Source: Phlebotomus papatasi
Lineage: Eukaryota; Arthropoda; Insecta; Diptera; Psychodidae
DNA length: 64,000 nt
Direction of reading: 5' to 3'
Assembly (NCBI RefSeq): GCF_024763615.1
Contig: NC_077223.1
Span: 65,472,627 to 65,536,626, forward strand
Each line of letters begins with the position of its first letter. The first letter of the stretch is position 1. The position numbers and the translations under genes are program-made. The notes under the pieces are model-generated. The model was not told the origin of the DNA. It made no database searches and saw only the letters and a list, made by a program, of their open reading frames with translations. Positions 12,122-23,149 of this stretch are shown here, piece by piece.

Positions 12122-12514
12122 TCATCTTGCTTCTATTACCAAAATACAATAATTGTCCAACAAACCTCCTTTCCTCCATCCATAAGGATACTGTAGTATA
12201 CCCTCTCTTTTCCATACTCTAATAAACTTTTGTATACATATCCCACTCGATATATTGTCTGGTAGCTGAATTACCACTGCAACAGCATCAATCACATTCT
12301 GGGATTTCAGTTCTCTCGCGTACACCTGTGACCATTTCAAATACTTCATGCTACTTCCGTTTTCCCACTTCCACCTCACACTGCTCATCTTCAGGCGCAC
12401 CATTTCGTCATTTGACAAACCTAACACTGCACACTCCGTAGGAGTATTAGGTGCACTGGTGTATGCATATAAATTTCTGGCAATGAATAGATGCCATAGT
12501 TGCAAAATTTGCAT
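12122..12514 (-). pseudogene. Possible decayed C-type-lectin-like exon (130 codons)
   Basis: This minus-strand open frame is one of the few long frames not explained by a repeat. Its translation includes VLGLSNDEMV, then SVRWKWENGSSMKYLKWS, later IQLPDNISSGICIQ, and near the end YGWRKGGLLDNYCILVIEA. The order GL-N, W-W-NGS-Y-W, PDN-C, W-DN-C is loosely that of the second half of a C-type lectin-like domain (WIGL, W-W-dGs, QPDN, WND-C). The spacing between the W-S and the PDN block is longer than usual, and the usual terminal ICE is replaced by VIEA. A stop codon lies directly upstream of the first ATG. A CAG after CATTGC could act as a splice acceptor about 15 codons in, but no partner exon was found. 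It may be a degraded exon or chance; I would not rely on it without a profile search. Confidence 0.2.
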
Positions 12515-12927
12515 AATTCACATGCAATCTCAAGCCTTTTCTACCCTCTTCTATCACACGAATTATATATAATATACTGAAGATTAAAACATATAATAAA
12601 ATTTCTCTATATTTTATATATACATATAAGTAACTGTATATAAAAAGGAAATATTTTGGAACTCATGACAGAGACACATTCATCTAAATTTCCTATCTTT
12701 TATAGAGCGCTTTTCATGATATGCACAGAATCAATACATAAGTGTTGCATAACTGCCTTTTTCATCTCTATTCAGATGACCTACAAATTGATGTAGCAGA
12801 CTTCCAATCCTTTATATGTCTTGAACCTCCTGAATTCAAATTTCTTTTCTTATTTTTAAAGCCATCTGGTAAAAACAATTCGAGAAAATTTCTATGTGTA
12901 CCAACTGTGTTTCGTAGAGTTTTCGAG

Positions 12928-13162
12928 TAGAGGAAAGTGCCCATGCTTCGTACGATCCCAAACCTCGTAATTATTTTTTTTCTATATTTCTTATTCTCAA
13001 TAAATCTGACTCATTGCATCCATATTCTAAAAACCAAGGAAAAGCGCCTAGTTTTTAAAATATACATATCGTGGTGTCACATTTATTCAGAAAGTTCAGA
13101 AACATAGGAAAACTTTAGTCATTACGAAGCTTGGGATCGTGCAAAACATGGGCACTTTCCCA
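12928..13162. mobile_element. TA-flanked MITE family I, copy 1
   Basis: Left TA then GAGGAAAGTGCCCATGCTTC; right GATCGTGCAAAACATGGGCA then CTTTCCC. The phrase CATGCTTCGTACGATCCC at the left is mirrored by GAAGCTTGGGATCGTGC at the right. A second copy is 22796-23015. Confidence 0.8.
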
Positions 13163-13319
13163 TGCTTTACATGCCTATCATACTTACAAGGACTTAGCAA
13201 AGGGGGTAGGCAGGTTCCGTTGCTCCCCACACGATATTCAAAAATTAAAAAACAAAAAGTAGAAAACCAAAAACAGTTCCAGACCAGTATGAATAAGCTA
13301 ACCAAGCACACATTCCTCT

Positions 13320-13902
13320 GGTTCAGTAATTACCGTCCAGAATTGTTAGCTCTCTCCGGTTGAGGTTTTTTCTGTACCGATTCGAAGGTATATCAGAGAG
13401 AACTTACCTAAGAACCGGTTGAAAGTTCGAACGTTTAAGCTAGAGGTGTGCAAGAACCGTTGAAACCGAATAAACGTCAAAATAAGTTTGTTCTGGTAGC
13501 GTTTTGACCATTGACGTACATGCTTCATTTGACGTTTATTCGGTTTCAACGGTTCTTGCACGCCTCTGAATTTAAACCGACGAATTACACAAAAATGAGC
13601 AATAAGTTCATGAAAATGACTTTTTTTTTAATGAAATTGAAATTCAAACGTTCTGCCATCCTGAAATTCCACAATACTACACAAAAATCAACTTTTTGCA
13701 GCAAAACGTTTACATACTGTTGTTGACATTGTTAACGATTGAATCAAGATATCAAGAATACCGAAACTCGAAATGGCAGAGCAACCAGCGCGCTAAAGCG
13801 GCAAGTACGTGAACCTGCACTTTAGGCTTCCGGTAGATTTTCAAATAGGCTTGTCGTGCCTTTAGGCTTTGTTTCTTCGAAAGGTTATTACTGAACGGAG
13901 CC
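13320..13902 (+). mobile_element. Element C, copy 2 (with TTAA MITE insertion)
   Basis: Ends GGTTCAGTAATTACCG and AAAGGTTATTACTGAACG are imperfect inverted repeats matching those at 7632-8202. The interior is collinear with that copy except for a 133-bp insertion at 13439-13571, and it lacks the family B insertion. Confidence 0.75.
13439..13571. mobile_element. TTAA-duplicating MITE (piggyBac/Kolobok-type target)
   Basis: Near-perfect inverted repeats of about 40 bp (AGAGGTGTGCAAGAACCGTT at the left; AACGGTTCTTGCACGCCTCT at the right) are flanked by TTAA at 13435-13438 and 13572-13575. The second copy of host element C has one TTAA at 8082-8085 in the matching position, an empty site. TTAA duplication is typical of piggyBac and Kolobok superfamilies; which one applies cannot be decided without a transposase. 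Confidence 0.9.
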
Positions 13903-14341
13903 ATTCAACCACGACACCTTTAATGTCTTGAAGTGTCTTTAGTTGGATTCTATGAACCTTTCAAAAAGTCCAAAATAATTTAATTTGTATTTGAAATTGA
14001 TTTATAGTGATATCTTTTAAAAATGTTGAGCAATATCTATAATTCTTAAAATTTTCAAAATAGACTTTAAAAGAATTTTAGGGACATTATTTATCAATTT
14101 CCCTCAAAGAAAGCTACAATGTTGTCTTGAAAGAGCTTTTAAAGAATCTCTTAGAGCTTTCCACATCAAGCTCCCAAATAATTAAAATATGGTTAGCATT
14201 GAATTTTAGAAAGAAATTTAAAAAAAAAATGTTACGATTCGTAAAGACCATTTTTTTGGTACAGAAATGGAATAAAAAATAGAATTTCCCCGAGCAACTA
14301 ATCCAAAGTGGATTTCTCCTCCCAAAAGGTTCTTATAAGTA

Positions 14342-14683
14342 CAGTAGACTCTCGCTAATTCGGCTCTCTGAAGATCGGGTTACTTTTTAATTCGGGCGGC
14401 AGTTAAATTCGAAAAAAAAATTGTTGACATTTTTCAAGTTCGATTATGAAATGAATATCAAATGAAGCAAATATGCTCAAATTTGGCACGTTTTGTCTCG
14501 TGATGGGATTTTTCATTATTAAGGTGCTTTCATGACATTTACAATTAATATGAGTATGTAAACTTAATATGAGTATGCAGGTTAACAAAAGATCGTTGCA
14601 TTTTAAACAATGTGATGCCCGAATTTCTCTCTAATTCGGGTGACATTTCGGTCCCAAATGCCCGAATTTGAGAGAGTCTACTG
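14342..14683. mobile_element. Pogo/Tigger-like MITE with TA duplication
   Basis: Tips CAGTAGACTCTCGCTAATTC and AATTTGAGAGAGTCTACTG are flanked by TA on both sides (14340-14341 and 14684-14685). The subterminal phrase AATTCGG occurs at least twice at each end, as in Tc1/mariner/pogo elements with double transposase-binding sites. It is 342 bp with no usable open frame. CAGTAGACTCTC-type tips are characteristic of insect pogo-like elements. Confidence 0.85.
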
Positions 14684-14685
14684 TA

Positions 14686-15567
14686 TTTTAATCCCGGGTG
14701 GGGGCAAGAAATTTTCCTATCTCTGAAAACAAAAACTGATTGATTTGATTGTCACTTTCTCTAATTTACAATTGTTTGTGCTAAAATTTGTGATCTATCT
14801 ATCCCCGTTTTAGTGTCTGGCTGAAAAAAGACAATTATTATTTAATACTGCTGTTTCGGATAAGACATTTGTACGCGTACTTAACGGAATTTTCGTGAGG
14901 CGGCACTTCCGTGTGACGGACCAGAACTGACAAGAGGAACTACCGGTAATACAAAGACAGAACGATAATGAACACCGACGTAGAAAGATGATAGTTCTGA
15001 ATATGCAGTGACCCGGTATGGAGAAGCCTACATAACGAAAAAGAGTTGATAATCGAACATCACTTTCTAATGTTGTCCATCTGATATATAAATTCTGCCA
15101 AAAAACCGCAAGGTTCCATTTCTTTCCGTTCGTCCTCGAGACATGTTTGCGGTCTAAAGAAACAGACTACCTAGAAAAATCGATTTTTAGTGAAATTTAT
15201 ATCTAACGAGTGTCACACCATGTTCCTTCAGAGTATAAGTCCGGATTGAAATACGTTTTCATTTCGAAACACATAAGCTGAGCTTGCAAAAAAAAATCTC
15301 AGCTAACAGCTATGAAGTAATTTTTCAAATGATTTTTTCCTAGTCATATATATTACGAGTATTCCCATTTTCAAATTTGAAGATAATTGAATTGGTCTTC
15401 TCTAGTTTGTATTCATTACCCTCTCTGAATGATATGCAAAATATTCAGCACATAATATGTACAATGTTACCATCATGAAATATGTTGTTAGATATATATT
15501 CGTTAGCATCAATCTGCAAAGTTGAACGGTGAAAATGAATTATTCGTATATACTAAACAATATATAC
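14686..15567. other. Unannotated stretch
   Basis: No gene or recognised repeat before the PIF-like element. Confidence 0.4.
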
Positions 15568-15756
15568 AGCTGTCTACACATTATGAGCATTTTTTAAAAA
15601 AATTCTTTAAAAAATTTTTTAAAAAATTTTTTTAAAAAAACTGTTTTTTAAAGAATTTTTTTAAAAAAAAATGCCTCCACACTAGACTTAATTTTTGTAA
15701 AAAATTTCTGACAGATTACTATCAGCATTTCGCTTGGGATTATTTTTCATGAAAAT

Positions 15757-16479
15757 TTGTCATTTGAGTGGTGGAAAAAGTGTGAAAAGTGTTTGTTGGA
15801 ATTCCCTGGGATAGTTGTTAGTGAATGTTCGTGGAAAATTTTCCAAAATTGCGAAAGTGCAGTGTTTTTCTACAGAAGTTGTTCCCAGTGGAATCAATAT
15901 TCCGGAGTATGTGAACATAACCTCAAACTGTTGTTTTTCCCTAATAATTTTGTGTGACTATCGCAGTTATTTATGTACAGAAATTGTTTTTCTTTGCGAT
16001 AATCTGGAAACCAAAACATGCTCATCAGAAGAACCGCAGAAATTACTCGGAAGGACAAATTTGTTACCAGGAACAATGGGTAGAGTGGAGAAGAAGGTGT
16101 GCAGCTCAAAAGATCCTAGATTCCATTGATCAGCAGCTCTTTCTGGAAAAGCTTCAGGACTTCAGGAAAACTTGTGGATACGTTTGGATGAACAGGAGTA
16201 TTTGTAACCAAGAACATTGACGTAAGTACTATGAATATGCTAAAAAAAACTCGCTGATTTTATTGCAAAGCTATTCCTGCAAAAAATTCAGGACTACAAT
16301 TGGAAGAGCATGATAGTGGATGAGGGGAAGGACTTTGAGGAATAATTAGAAAGTGCTTCACCAAAATTCCTGCAAAAATTGATCCAGTGCAACTCTACAA
16401 ATTTGATTCCGGATACTGGATGACACTGATTTGATTCCGGACACTGGTGATAATTATGATAAATTTTATGAAAAATAAA
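15757..16479 (+). pseudogene. Plus-strand transcript remnant in PIF-like copy 1
   Basis: Starts with the shared 66-codon head MSFEWWKKCEKCLLEFPG. Overlapping frames follow: 104 codons at 15815-16129 and 88 codons at 15954-16220, the latter with EWRRRCAAQKILDSIDQQLF. These are broken by stops, so no single protein is encoded. A consensus donor GTAAGT at 16222 and an acceptor TTGCAAAG ending at 16270 would define a 49-bp intron. AATAAA at 16474-16479 could be a polyadenylation signal. I recognise no transposase catalytic motif. The second copy keeps the same frames with only a few substitutions. Confidence 0.4.
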
Positions 16480-16512
16480 TTCTCATACATCTTGGTTTCC
16501 AATCCGAAATCT

Positions 16513-17080
16513 TTTATTGGTTATCCGGTGTACATTAAAGCCTTCTCCCTCTATCCACTACTGTCCAAGCAGGAGTCCCATGGAGGAAGCAAAAGTTTGT
16601 AGCCATCTCATCCTTGTGCTTCCGGATGGGAACATTTCCATCGTGGTTGAAAAGGAGGAATGATGGGAGGTGGTTCTGGGGCTTCAAGTGATGGGCTGTG
16701 GTAACTACGGATGACTCTTGTATGTACTAGGATCTCCTCAGTGGCTCTGAATAGGTCTATTGTCTTGATTGATTTACCAGGTTCATGTTCCAAAATTCTT
16801 CAATTTCCTTCTTTCCATTCATGTTTTAATTTGGTGCACGAGGTTACTGTACCATAACAATCTTCAAGAATACAGGGACATCACAACTTTCGGCAACTTC
16901 AAAAGAAAAATCAGCGAAAATGTTCCTCCACAGCTGGCTTTGATTCCACTGGGAACAACTTCTGTAGAAAAACACTGCACTTTCGCAATTTTGGAAAATT
17001 TTCCACGAACATTCACTAACAACTATCCCAGGGAATTCCAACAAACACTTTTCACACTTTTTCCACCACTCAAATGACAA
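16513..17080 (-). pseudogene. Minus-strand transcript remnant in PIF-like copy 1
   Basis: Reads from the opposite end with the same head (78-codon frame at 16844-17080, MSFEWWKKCEKCLLEFPG). A 61-codon frame follows at 16608-16793, containing LFRATEEILVHTRVIRSY and PPIIPPFQPRWKCSHPE; this frame is identical in the other element copy. Minus-strand AATAAA at 16513-16518 lies only 33 bp from the plus-strand signal at 16474-16479, so the two putative transcripts converge tail to tail. The product is not recognised. Confidence 0.4.
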
Positions 17081-17383
17081 ATTTTCATGAAAAATGTCTC
17101 GAGTTGCTGTGATTTTTTAAAAAATTCTTTAAAAAACTGTTTTGTAAAAAATTGTCCCAGTGTGTAGAGGCATTTTTTTAAAAAAATTTTTTTAAAGAAA
17201 AAACCTTGATGTTTTAAAAAAAATGGGTCGTTTTTTTACAAAATCGCCTACACACTATACAAATTTCTGTAAAAAATCCAGTTTTTTTAAAAAAAATTTC
17301 ACTAGTCTGGAGGCGATTTTTTTAAAGAACTTTTTTTAATGTCATTTTTTACAGAATTTTTTGATAATGTGTAGACAGCTAAA

Positions 17384-18558
17384 GAGAATAGTGTCCTGCA
17401 TCATTTGTATATTCCCTGACAACATTTAAAGTTTTTGAGAGAAAATCTCATTTAATTTTCGGCAACTCTCAAGTATATAACATAATGAGTCTTTGTCAGT
17501 AGGGACTCGAAGTATTCTAATTAAATTTAATTAAATTAACTGTTCCCATGTTTGCTCCATTCCTCGACAAATTTGTAAAAGATCCTTTAAAACAGAGTAC
17601 CACTTTTGCTACGTCCTGGTCCAAAAATCCCTTCTCAAACACCATTTACCTTTCACCATTCCCCTTTTCGACATCACACTAAACAATTATTACAATGACA
17701 GCGTTAAAGTGCAGAAAGACTGCAACGTTTGCCACTTTTAACCATCTTTTTTATGATATCTCATTTTCTTGACATTTTCGCTGGATCTTCTGCAAATTCT
17801 TCTTTATATGATGTGCTATTTAACCCCCGGATTCACTAACATTTCACTGATAAAAAAAAAAAAACTTTGTGCTTCCACTGAATTTGAAGCCATCATCCCT
17901 AGACGCAAAGAGTGACACAAAGTTTAACAATTATACACAAATGGGGGCTGAATAGAAAGTTTCAGCAACAGAAGCTTTGGCTAAAGCTGCTGCATCCTCG
18001 CAGAGTTGATGTCGTTCATCCAAAATTAGTGACATGCACATAGTTGAAAAGCACAAATTGTCATCTGAGTGAATATGGTGAAAGTTAGTGAAGAGTGAAA
18101 TAGCAGTGAAACGAACAGTGATTTGATGCTTTTAATGAGACACCAATCCTTTATCTCTCTTTCTGTTTTTTTTTTCCTGTACATTTTCACTCACCTGTAT
18201 AAGGTGAAAAATCACAGGGATGAGAGAACATGTGTTCCTTTGGGATACAATCAAAAACACCTCCAGGACATTGTTGCAGAAAATCACTCACAACAACTAT
18301 ACGGAAAAGCTTCAACGGTTTAATGCTCAAAGAGAGCTTTCTACACTACAAAGATGTAAGGCTACATAGCACATGTATGCTATTTTGAGAGTGATAAAAT
18401 TTTGTTTCTGCAATACTGTATAGTGCTTCTCTGTCATTATTTTTACAAAAGTTTTGTCAAATTGCCCAAAACTAACTTGTTGATAAACGATTGTCCTCTG
18501 TACAAGCCGTGAAAGCTTATCTGAGCTTTACATGTTAGCATATAAACCGAATTGGCAT
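17384..18558. other. Unannotated stretch
   Basis: No supported gene. The 66-codon frame at 18123-18323 begins with a hydrophobic run but has no further support. Confidence 0.4.
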
Positions 18559-19006
18559 TAGAGGAAGATGGGACAGTTGCAAATTTTGTGTAGCCTTAAA
18601 CAAGAATTTGATTTACAGATTTGTTGAATAAAGTATGAATAAGAAATGGAAGGGGGCACTTTCAAGCAGCTGACGAATTTTCAAGACTATTTTGTTAAAA
18701 GTTTATGAATTATGATCTCTACACACTAGGAGAAATTTGTTTAAAAAAAATGCCTTTTTAAAGAAAATTTCCCCTATCCTTGTAGGCAGAAATGTCATAT
18801 TTTTTTTTAAAAATGCATTTTTTGACGAAAATTGCTTCTAGTGTGTAGACCTAGACACCATTAGGTTCAAATTGGTTTAACAGTTTCTCCTTAGCAATCT
18901 TTACTTCAAAATTACAGAACACGTGTTCCATATAATAATTTATGAACGCAAAATGTTATATTTTCGAAAAATGTGTATGTGCGTGAAACTGCCCCATCCT
19001 ACCCTA
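18559..19006. mobile_element. TA-flanked element Q
   Basis: Left TA then GAGGAAGATGGGACAGTTGC; right GAAACTGCCCCATCCTACCC then TA. The interior contains a separate short MITE (18718-18851), so the original element was about 310 bp. It belongs to the GGGGAAA/GGGTAAA-tip group described in the findings. Confidence 0.75.
18718..18851. mobile_element. Short MITE family W, nested in Q
   Basis: Ends CTCTACACACTAGGAGAAAT and TTGCTTCTAGTGTGTAGAC are inverted. TCTACACA-type tips and T/A-run subterminals resemble the PIF-like element, suggesting a distant non-autonomous relative. The block TTTCCCCTATCCTTGTAGGC is also found in both arms of the palindrome at 25684-28418. Confidence 0.7.
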
Positions 19007-19125
19007 TTGACTTAATTCTAAAAGAATTATATAAATCCGAGTTATAGTGAAATCGATTACACTGTAAAGATTGCACTTTAAAGGTTGCCTGGCTGACTTT
19101 TCGTCCATAAACGAAAATGGCATTG

Positions 19126-19346
19126 TAGTCGAAACTGGAGCAGTATTAAACATGGGGTAGTTGTAACCACTGCGATTTTTTTTAGTTACATAACAAATTT
19201 AAGAGGACAAGACCTATATGAATTTATAGATATTATAGGATTTTTTGTTCACTGAAGTCCAAGAAAAGTAGACAAAAAAATCAGCGTATACAACTGTTTA
19301 CTATTGCCACTATTACAAATGTTTACTATTGCCACGGTTTCCCCTA
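19126..19346. mobile_element. TA-flanked MITE family H, copy 1
   Basis: Left TA then GTCGAAACTGGAGCAGTATT; right GCCACGGTTTCCCC then TA. CACTGCGATTTTTT and AATTTATAG with TATAGG are shared with the copy at 39299-39497. The phrase TTTACTATTGCCAC occurs twice near the right end. Confidence 0.7.
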
Positions 19347-19366
19347 TCATTTCTAATAACGATTTT

Positions 19367-19674
19367 TTAAGACCAAAAGTTTAAAAAAAAACTCTAAAGA
19401 GCGTACTTCTCAACTGAATGTTTTGAATCGGTTCCAATCTCTTATCAATCGGCAACGAAACGATTATGAACTGATAAGCAATTTTTGACCGAAAATCAAT
19501 TCTATTTAAGATATTTTGGAGTATCTTTTGAGTGATTTATAAATTCGTTCAAAGTTAAAATCGGTTAAGGACCTATAAACGAGAAATTTTGTTAAAGTAC
19601 TTTTGAGGTATAGCATCTACGTTACGAATCCGAGCATTTCGCAATGCATGGGACATTTTGACACCTCTGCTTAC
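19367..19674 (-). repeat. Repeat A, copy A4 (inverted, partial)
   Basis: Reads on the minus strand from GGTGTCAAAATGTCCCATGC through the ACTTTTGAGG-type block (as TGAGGTATAGCATCTACG on plus) to the CGGTTCCAATCTC segment. The distal half is missing. Confidence 0.7.
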
Positions 19675-19814
19675 TGACATAAATAATTTTCAATAATGAT
19701 TTAGGGAAGGGTGGCGTAATTTCAGGCTCTCCAGTTGTTTTTTTTTTTTTTTTTTTGTAAAGACGCATTCGACAAATTCCTTGAACTACCTTCAAACTAA
19801 CTAAGACCACCTGA

Positions 19815-20165
19815 AGGGGAATTCTGTAACACTCTGGCAATGCCATATGACAAATTGGGTTCGAATCTTAGGAGAGCTTTTTCGAAAATGCGATTCTGTA
19901 TCCATGACATTGCCATTTCAGCTCACGTGGCATTGTCTGAAGTCACATATTTCAGATTTCTGGCAATTAAAATGACAATAAATTTTGTTAAACAAATCAA
20001 CCAAGACGTACTGTATTTTCGTAAAATCAAGTAAAGGGATTGCATTAAAAAAATCAATGAATTGCATTTTCGAACTCATATGATATGACAAAAAAAAAGT
20101 TCGATTGGCATTGTCAGGTTTCGAACTCACGTGTGACGATGCCACGAAAATTACAGAATTCCCCT
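19815..20165. mobile_element. MITE BB
   Basis: Perfect 15-bp inverted tips AGGGGAATTCTGTAA and TTACAGAATTCCCCT enclose about 351 bp. Subterminal GGCAATGCCATATGACAA and GGCATTGTCAGGTTTCGAAC carry a repeated GGCATTG-type phrase, also seen inside (GGCATTGTCTGAAGTC). No coding capacity. Confidence 0.8.
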
Positions 20166-20267
20166 ACTGGTTTATCGTAGACACTTATTATCACAAAATT
20201 TTATAAATTTCTAAATTTTCCGCCCTCCCTTACTGCGAAAATCTCTATTTCTAAGCAATTTTCGTTC

Positions 20268-20519
20268 TTAATGGCTCCGGTACACCTTTTTTAGGTCAAG
20301 AAAATTTCATGAAGTCGAAATTCGAATCACTTTCTTTCTCGCGCATTTTGCATATGACTATTTCATTCTTTCGCACTCTTCTTCTTCTTTTGAACATCAC
20401 ATCAAATTCAATTTAGCTCAATCGAATTTAGAGATCGACAAAACGAGACAGACATACGCAAAAAGTGTAAGAAAGAAAATGTAATTTTCCTGATCTAAAA
20501 GGTGTGCCAAAGGCATAAC
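20268..20519. mobile_element. MITE AA
   Basis: Inverted ends GGCTCCGGTACACCTTTTTT and TCTAAAAGGTGTGCCAAAGG, with a second inner pair AGGTCAAGAAAATTTCAT and ATGTAATTTTCCTGATCT. About 250 bp without coding capacity. Confidence 0.75.
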
Positions 20520-21782
20520 CAATATTTTTTGTCAACATCTATTTTCTCTTATCATTGAATGTTGCGAATCCTAACACTGAAACTCGTCTTACTCAAACTA
20601 TTTTTCTCACAAGATGTAAATCACAAAAATAAGAACACCAAACTCCCATAGAAGAAAAAGCAATAAAACTAACTTTCAGAAATACAAGCACAACTGAAAA
20701 ATATGGGGAAAATTTTCACATTGTATAACTCAACAAGGACAATTGAAAATGCACTTGATAGAGTTGCAAAGAGCTCAATAAAATCAAGGGAAAAAAAGGG
20801 AAACTGTAAGTAAACAATACGCAATACATTTTCAGTTTGCCACCAACTAGTTTCAACCCCAAACAACTAACTTTAAACTTAAACTTTTCCCCAAGGCGCG
20901 TAGTATTTCTCACTCAAAATCCAACCCACATTCACAGAATCAAAGTAAAACATTTTGAGACTTGCTTGTTTGCAAATTTCATCTCACACACATATACACA
21001 AGGTTGAAACTAAAATCACTGAAATACAGAGTAAAACTTTATTTTACTCTATGTTCCCATACCAAACTTCTCTTCAGTTTTCCATGTTATACTGAACAGC
21101 AATAAAGTTTTCCATTTGTCCCCCCAAACCCCTTCAGTCTATGTCAATGCTACCCCTTTGCTCTATACTACAGTGCATATGACAAATTTTAACAATCAAC
21201 TTGCATAGTAGCAGTATAGCTTTTCACATTTCCTTGTTACGGAAAGTTTACCAATTTCTGATTTTGTTTGTATATTGATCTCTGCAATTTAAAATTGTCG
21301 AGTCAATCCATATTGCAATCAACGTTAAAGAACCTACATATATGTTTCCGAAAATAGCATTCAGAAAGTCAGAAAGCTCATTATGAGATGAATAATGGAT
21401 GAAATTGAATGCATTGCAGATATTTGAAGAAGTAGAAGTGGACAGTTTTGTAATGACTCTACATTTGACCTAATATCAAAAATTTTTAATTTTGAAAAAG
21501 AGTAATTTCCTGGTCTATGTCCGGATATCTAGCAATCACAGCTTGCAATCTTGTTTGATAAGTTTGACGGAGCTAATTACTCTTAAGCGAAATTGCAAAT
21601 TTCCATTAGAGAAATGAGAGCCATCAACTTAAGTTTTTTACGACAATTCTTTAGTTAACCAAACCCAATTTGTGTTACCTGTTTCTAATATTTCTTTTGT
21701 TTTTTAATACAATATTCATACAAAATTCACATACTGATCTCCACCCCAATTTTTGGAAATGGTTAAAAACTACAATACGATA
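20520..21782. other. Unannotated stretch
   Basis: No gene or clear element; overlapping 65-codon minus frames near 20.7-20.9 kb have no support. Confidence 0.4.
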
Positions 21783-21790
21783 CCCTTGAA

Positions 21791-22091
21791 GGGTCCCGGT
21801 CAAAATCCCGAAAGCCGAAATCCCGAAAGCCAAAATCCCGAATTCTTAAAAGTGTCATAGCTATTCTCAAAGATTGCACCCGCGCTTGCTGGAGGCAAAA
21901 GGAAATCTTCTGTGTCTTGGGAAATTATTCTAAACATTTTCCTCCATATAATTTCATCCCTTTCAGGATTTTGAACATTCGGGATTTTGGATTTCGGGAT
22001 TTTGGCATTCTAAGGATATTGGCATTCGGGATTTTGGCTTTCGGGATTTTGGCTTTCAGGATTTTAACTTCCGGGATTTTGGCTGCCACCG
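21791..22091 (-). mobile_element. CGGGATTTTGG fold-back element, copy 1
   Basis: Left arm GGGTCCCGGTCAAAATCCCG followed by two more AAATCCCGAAAGCC units; right arm of about seven GGGATTTTGG units ending GGCTGCCACCG. Flanked by a perfect 8-bp direct repeat CCCTTGAA (21783-21790 and 22092-22099). The core (CTTGCTGGAGGCAAAAGGAA, CCTCCATATAATTTCATCC) is the inverse of the core at 24576-24690. The 72- and 65-codon frames are products of the repeat. Confidence 0.85.
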
Positions 22092-22552
22092 CCCTTGAAT
22101 TATTTTTTGTAAGGTTTTTCAAGATTAGAAGTTAAACAATTCCAGGAAGCATACTTTCCGACCGATTGTAGGAAATTTGAATTTGTTGAAAAGATCTTGG
22201 AATCCTTGACAAATTTAAACTAATTTCAAGGATTAAAATGATCCAATTATATGAATCGATAATAAATTTGACACTAAATGTAATTGTATAAAACTTTTTC
22301 TATCATATATTGGGCAATATTAGGTAATCTACAATTCTCTTTTTTAGTAAAGATAATTTTGAGTATTCTTTTGTAACCCTTCTAATTTTTCTTTCTTTAT
22401 TTATTATTTTTATTATTTTTTTTTTTTTTTTTGAAAAGTGTGGCAAATATTTAATAGAGGTGCTTGAAAAATTATGTACCAAGGATTAGTGTTATGGCCT
22501 ACGAAACCTGTGAAAGAGCTATAGAATCATTTCTCTCAGGAGCTTATTGAAT

Positions 22553-22686
22553 AAGGGCCTCAACAGACCTGAGGATTAACCGAGAGACGGCTTAGCGTAA
22601 TTATATTCGAAATTAAGATTAAACTACATTTCCATAATTTTCCACTAAGTTGTCTCTCGGCTTAAGTCGTAAGTGTGTCAAGGGCA
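22553..22686 (+). mobile_element. MITE family B, copy 3
   Basis: Begins AAGGGCCTCAACAGACCTGA and continues GGATTAACCGAGAGACGG, TTAGCGTAATTATATTCGAA and TCTCTCGGCTTAAGTCGTAA, collinear with 7715-7850. Confidence 0.85.
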
Positions 22687-22795
22687 TAACGCTAAGGCGG
22701 CAATGGCCATAGAGTAAGGTGGACCTACATTGAAAAAGCTACTTTTCACATATTTTCAAAGGAATCTGGGCTTTAGACGTAATGTAATAAAGATA

Positions 22796-23015
22796 TAGGG
22801 TAAAGTGTCCTGTCCATGCTTCGAACGATCTCAAGCTTCGTAATGAATAAATTTTTCCTATATTGCTCATCAATAAATGTGATTTATCGCACACATATTT
22901 TAAAAAACTAGGGGAAAGGACCACATTTTTAATTCAGAACATTTATTCAGAAACATGAGAAAAATTTAGTTACCACGAAGCTTGGAATCGTACAAAGCCT
23001 GGACACTTTCCCCTA
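22796..23015. mobile_element. TA-flanked MITE family I, copy 2
   Basis: TA GGGTAAAGTGTCC at the left, GGACACTTTCCCC TA at the right. The internal CATGCTTCGAACGATCTCAA and CGAAGCTTGGAATCGTAC match copy 1 at 12928-13162. Confidence 0.85.
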
Positions 23016-23149
23016 CAAAACAATTGTGGATCTAAATTAAATTATGGCTAGGCCTAAATTCCTTTAGAAATATGCGAAAAAAATACGTTTCCAGTGTAGC
23101 TTCACTTCCTTCTATAGGTGTGGAAAGTGTCTTAGACAATATGAAGTAT

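Larger units (their letters stand above)
15568..17380 (+). mobile_element. PIF/Harbinger-like element, copy 1
   Basis: An 1813-bp element with tips AGCTGTCTACACATTAT and ATAATGTGTAGACAGCT, then subterminal runs rich in TTTTTTAAAAAA. Inside, a segment of about 150 bp at 15745-15895 recurs inverted at 16930-17090, so each half begins with the same coding-like head. A nearly identical inverted copy of exactly the same length lies at 47898-49710. That copy is flanked by TTA on both sides, which fits the 3-bp TWA duplication of PIF/Harbinger. Here the flanks (TAC and AAA) are not a clean duplication. Confidence 0.85.
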
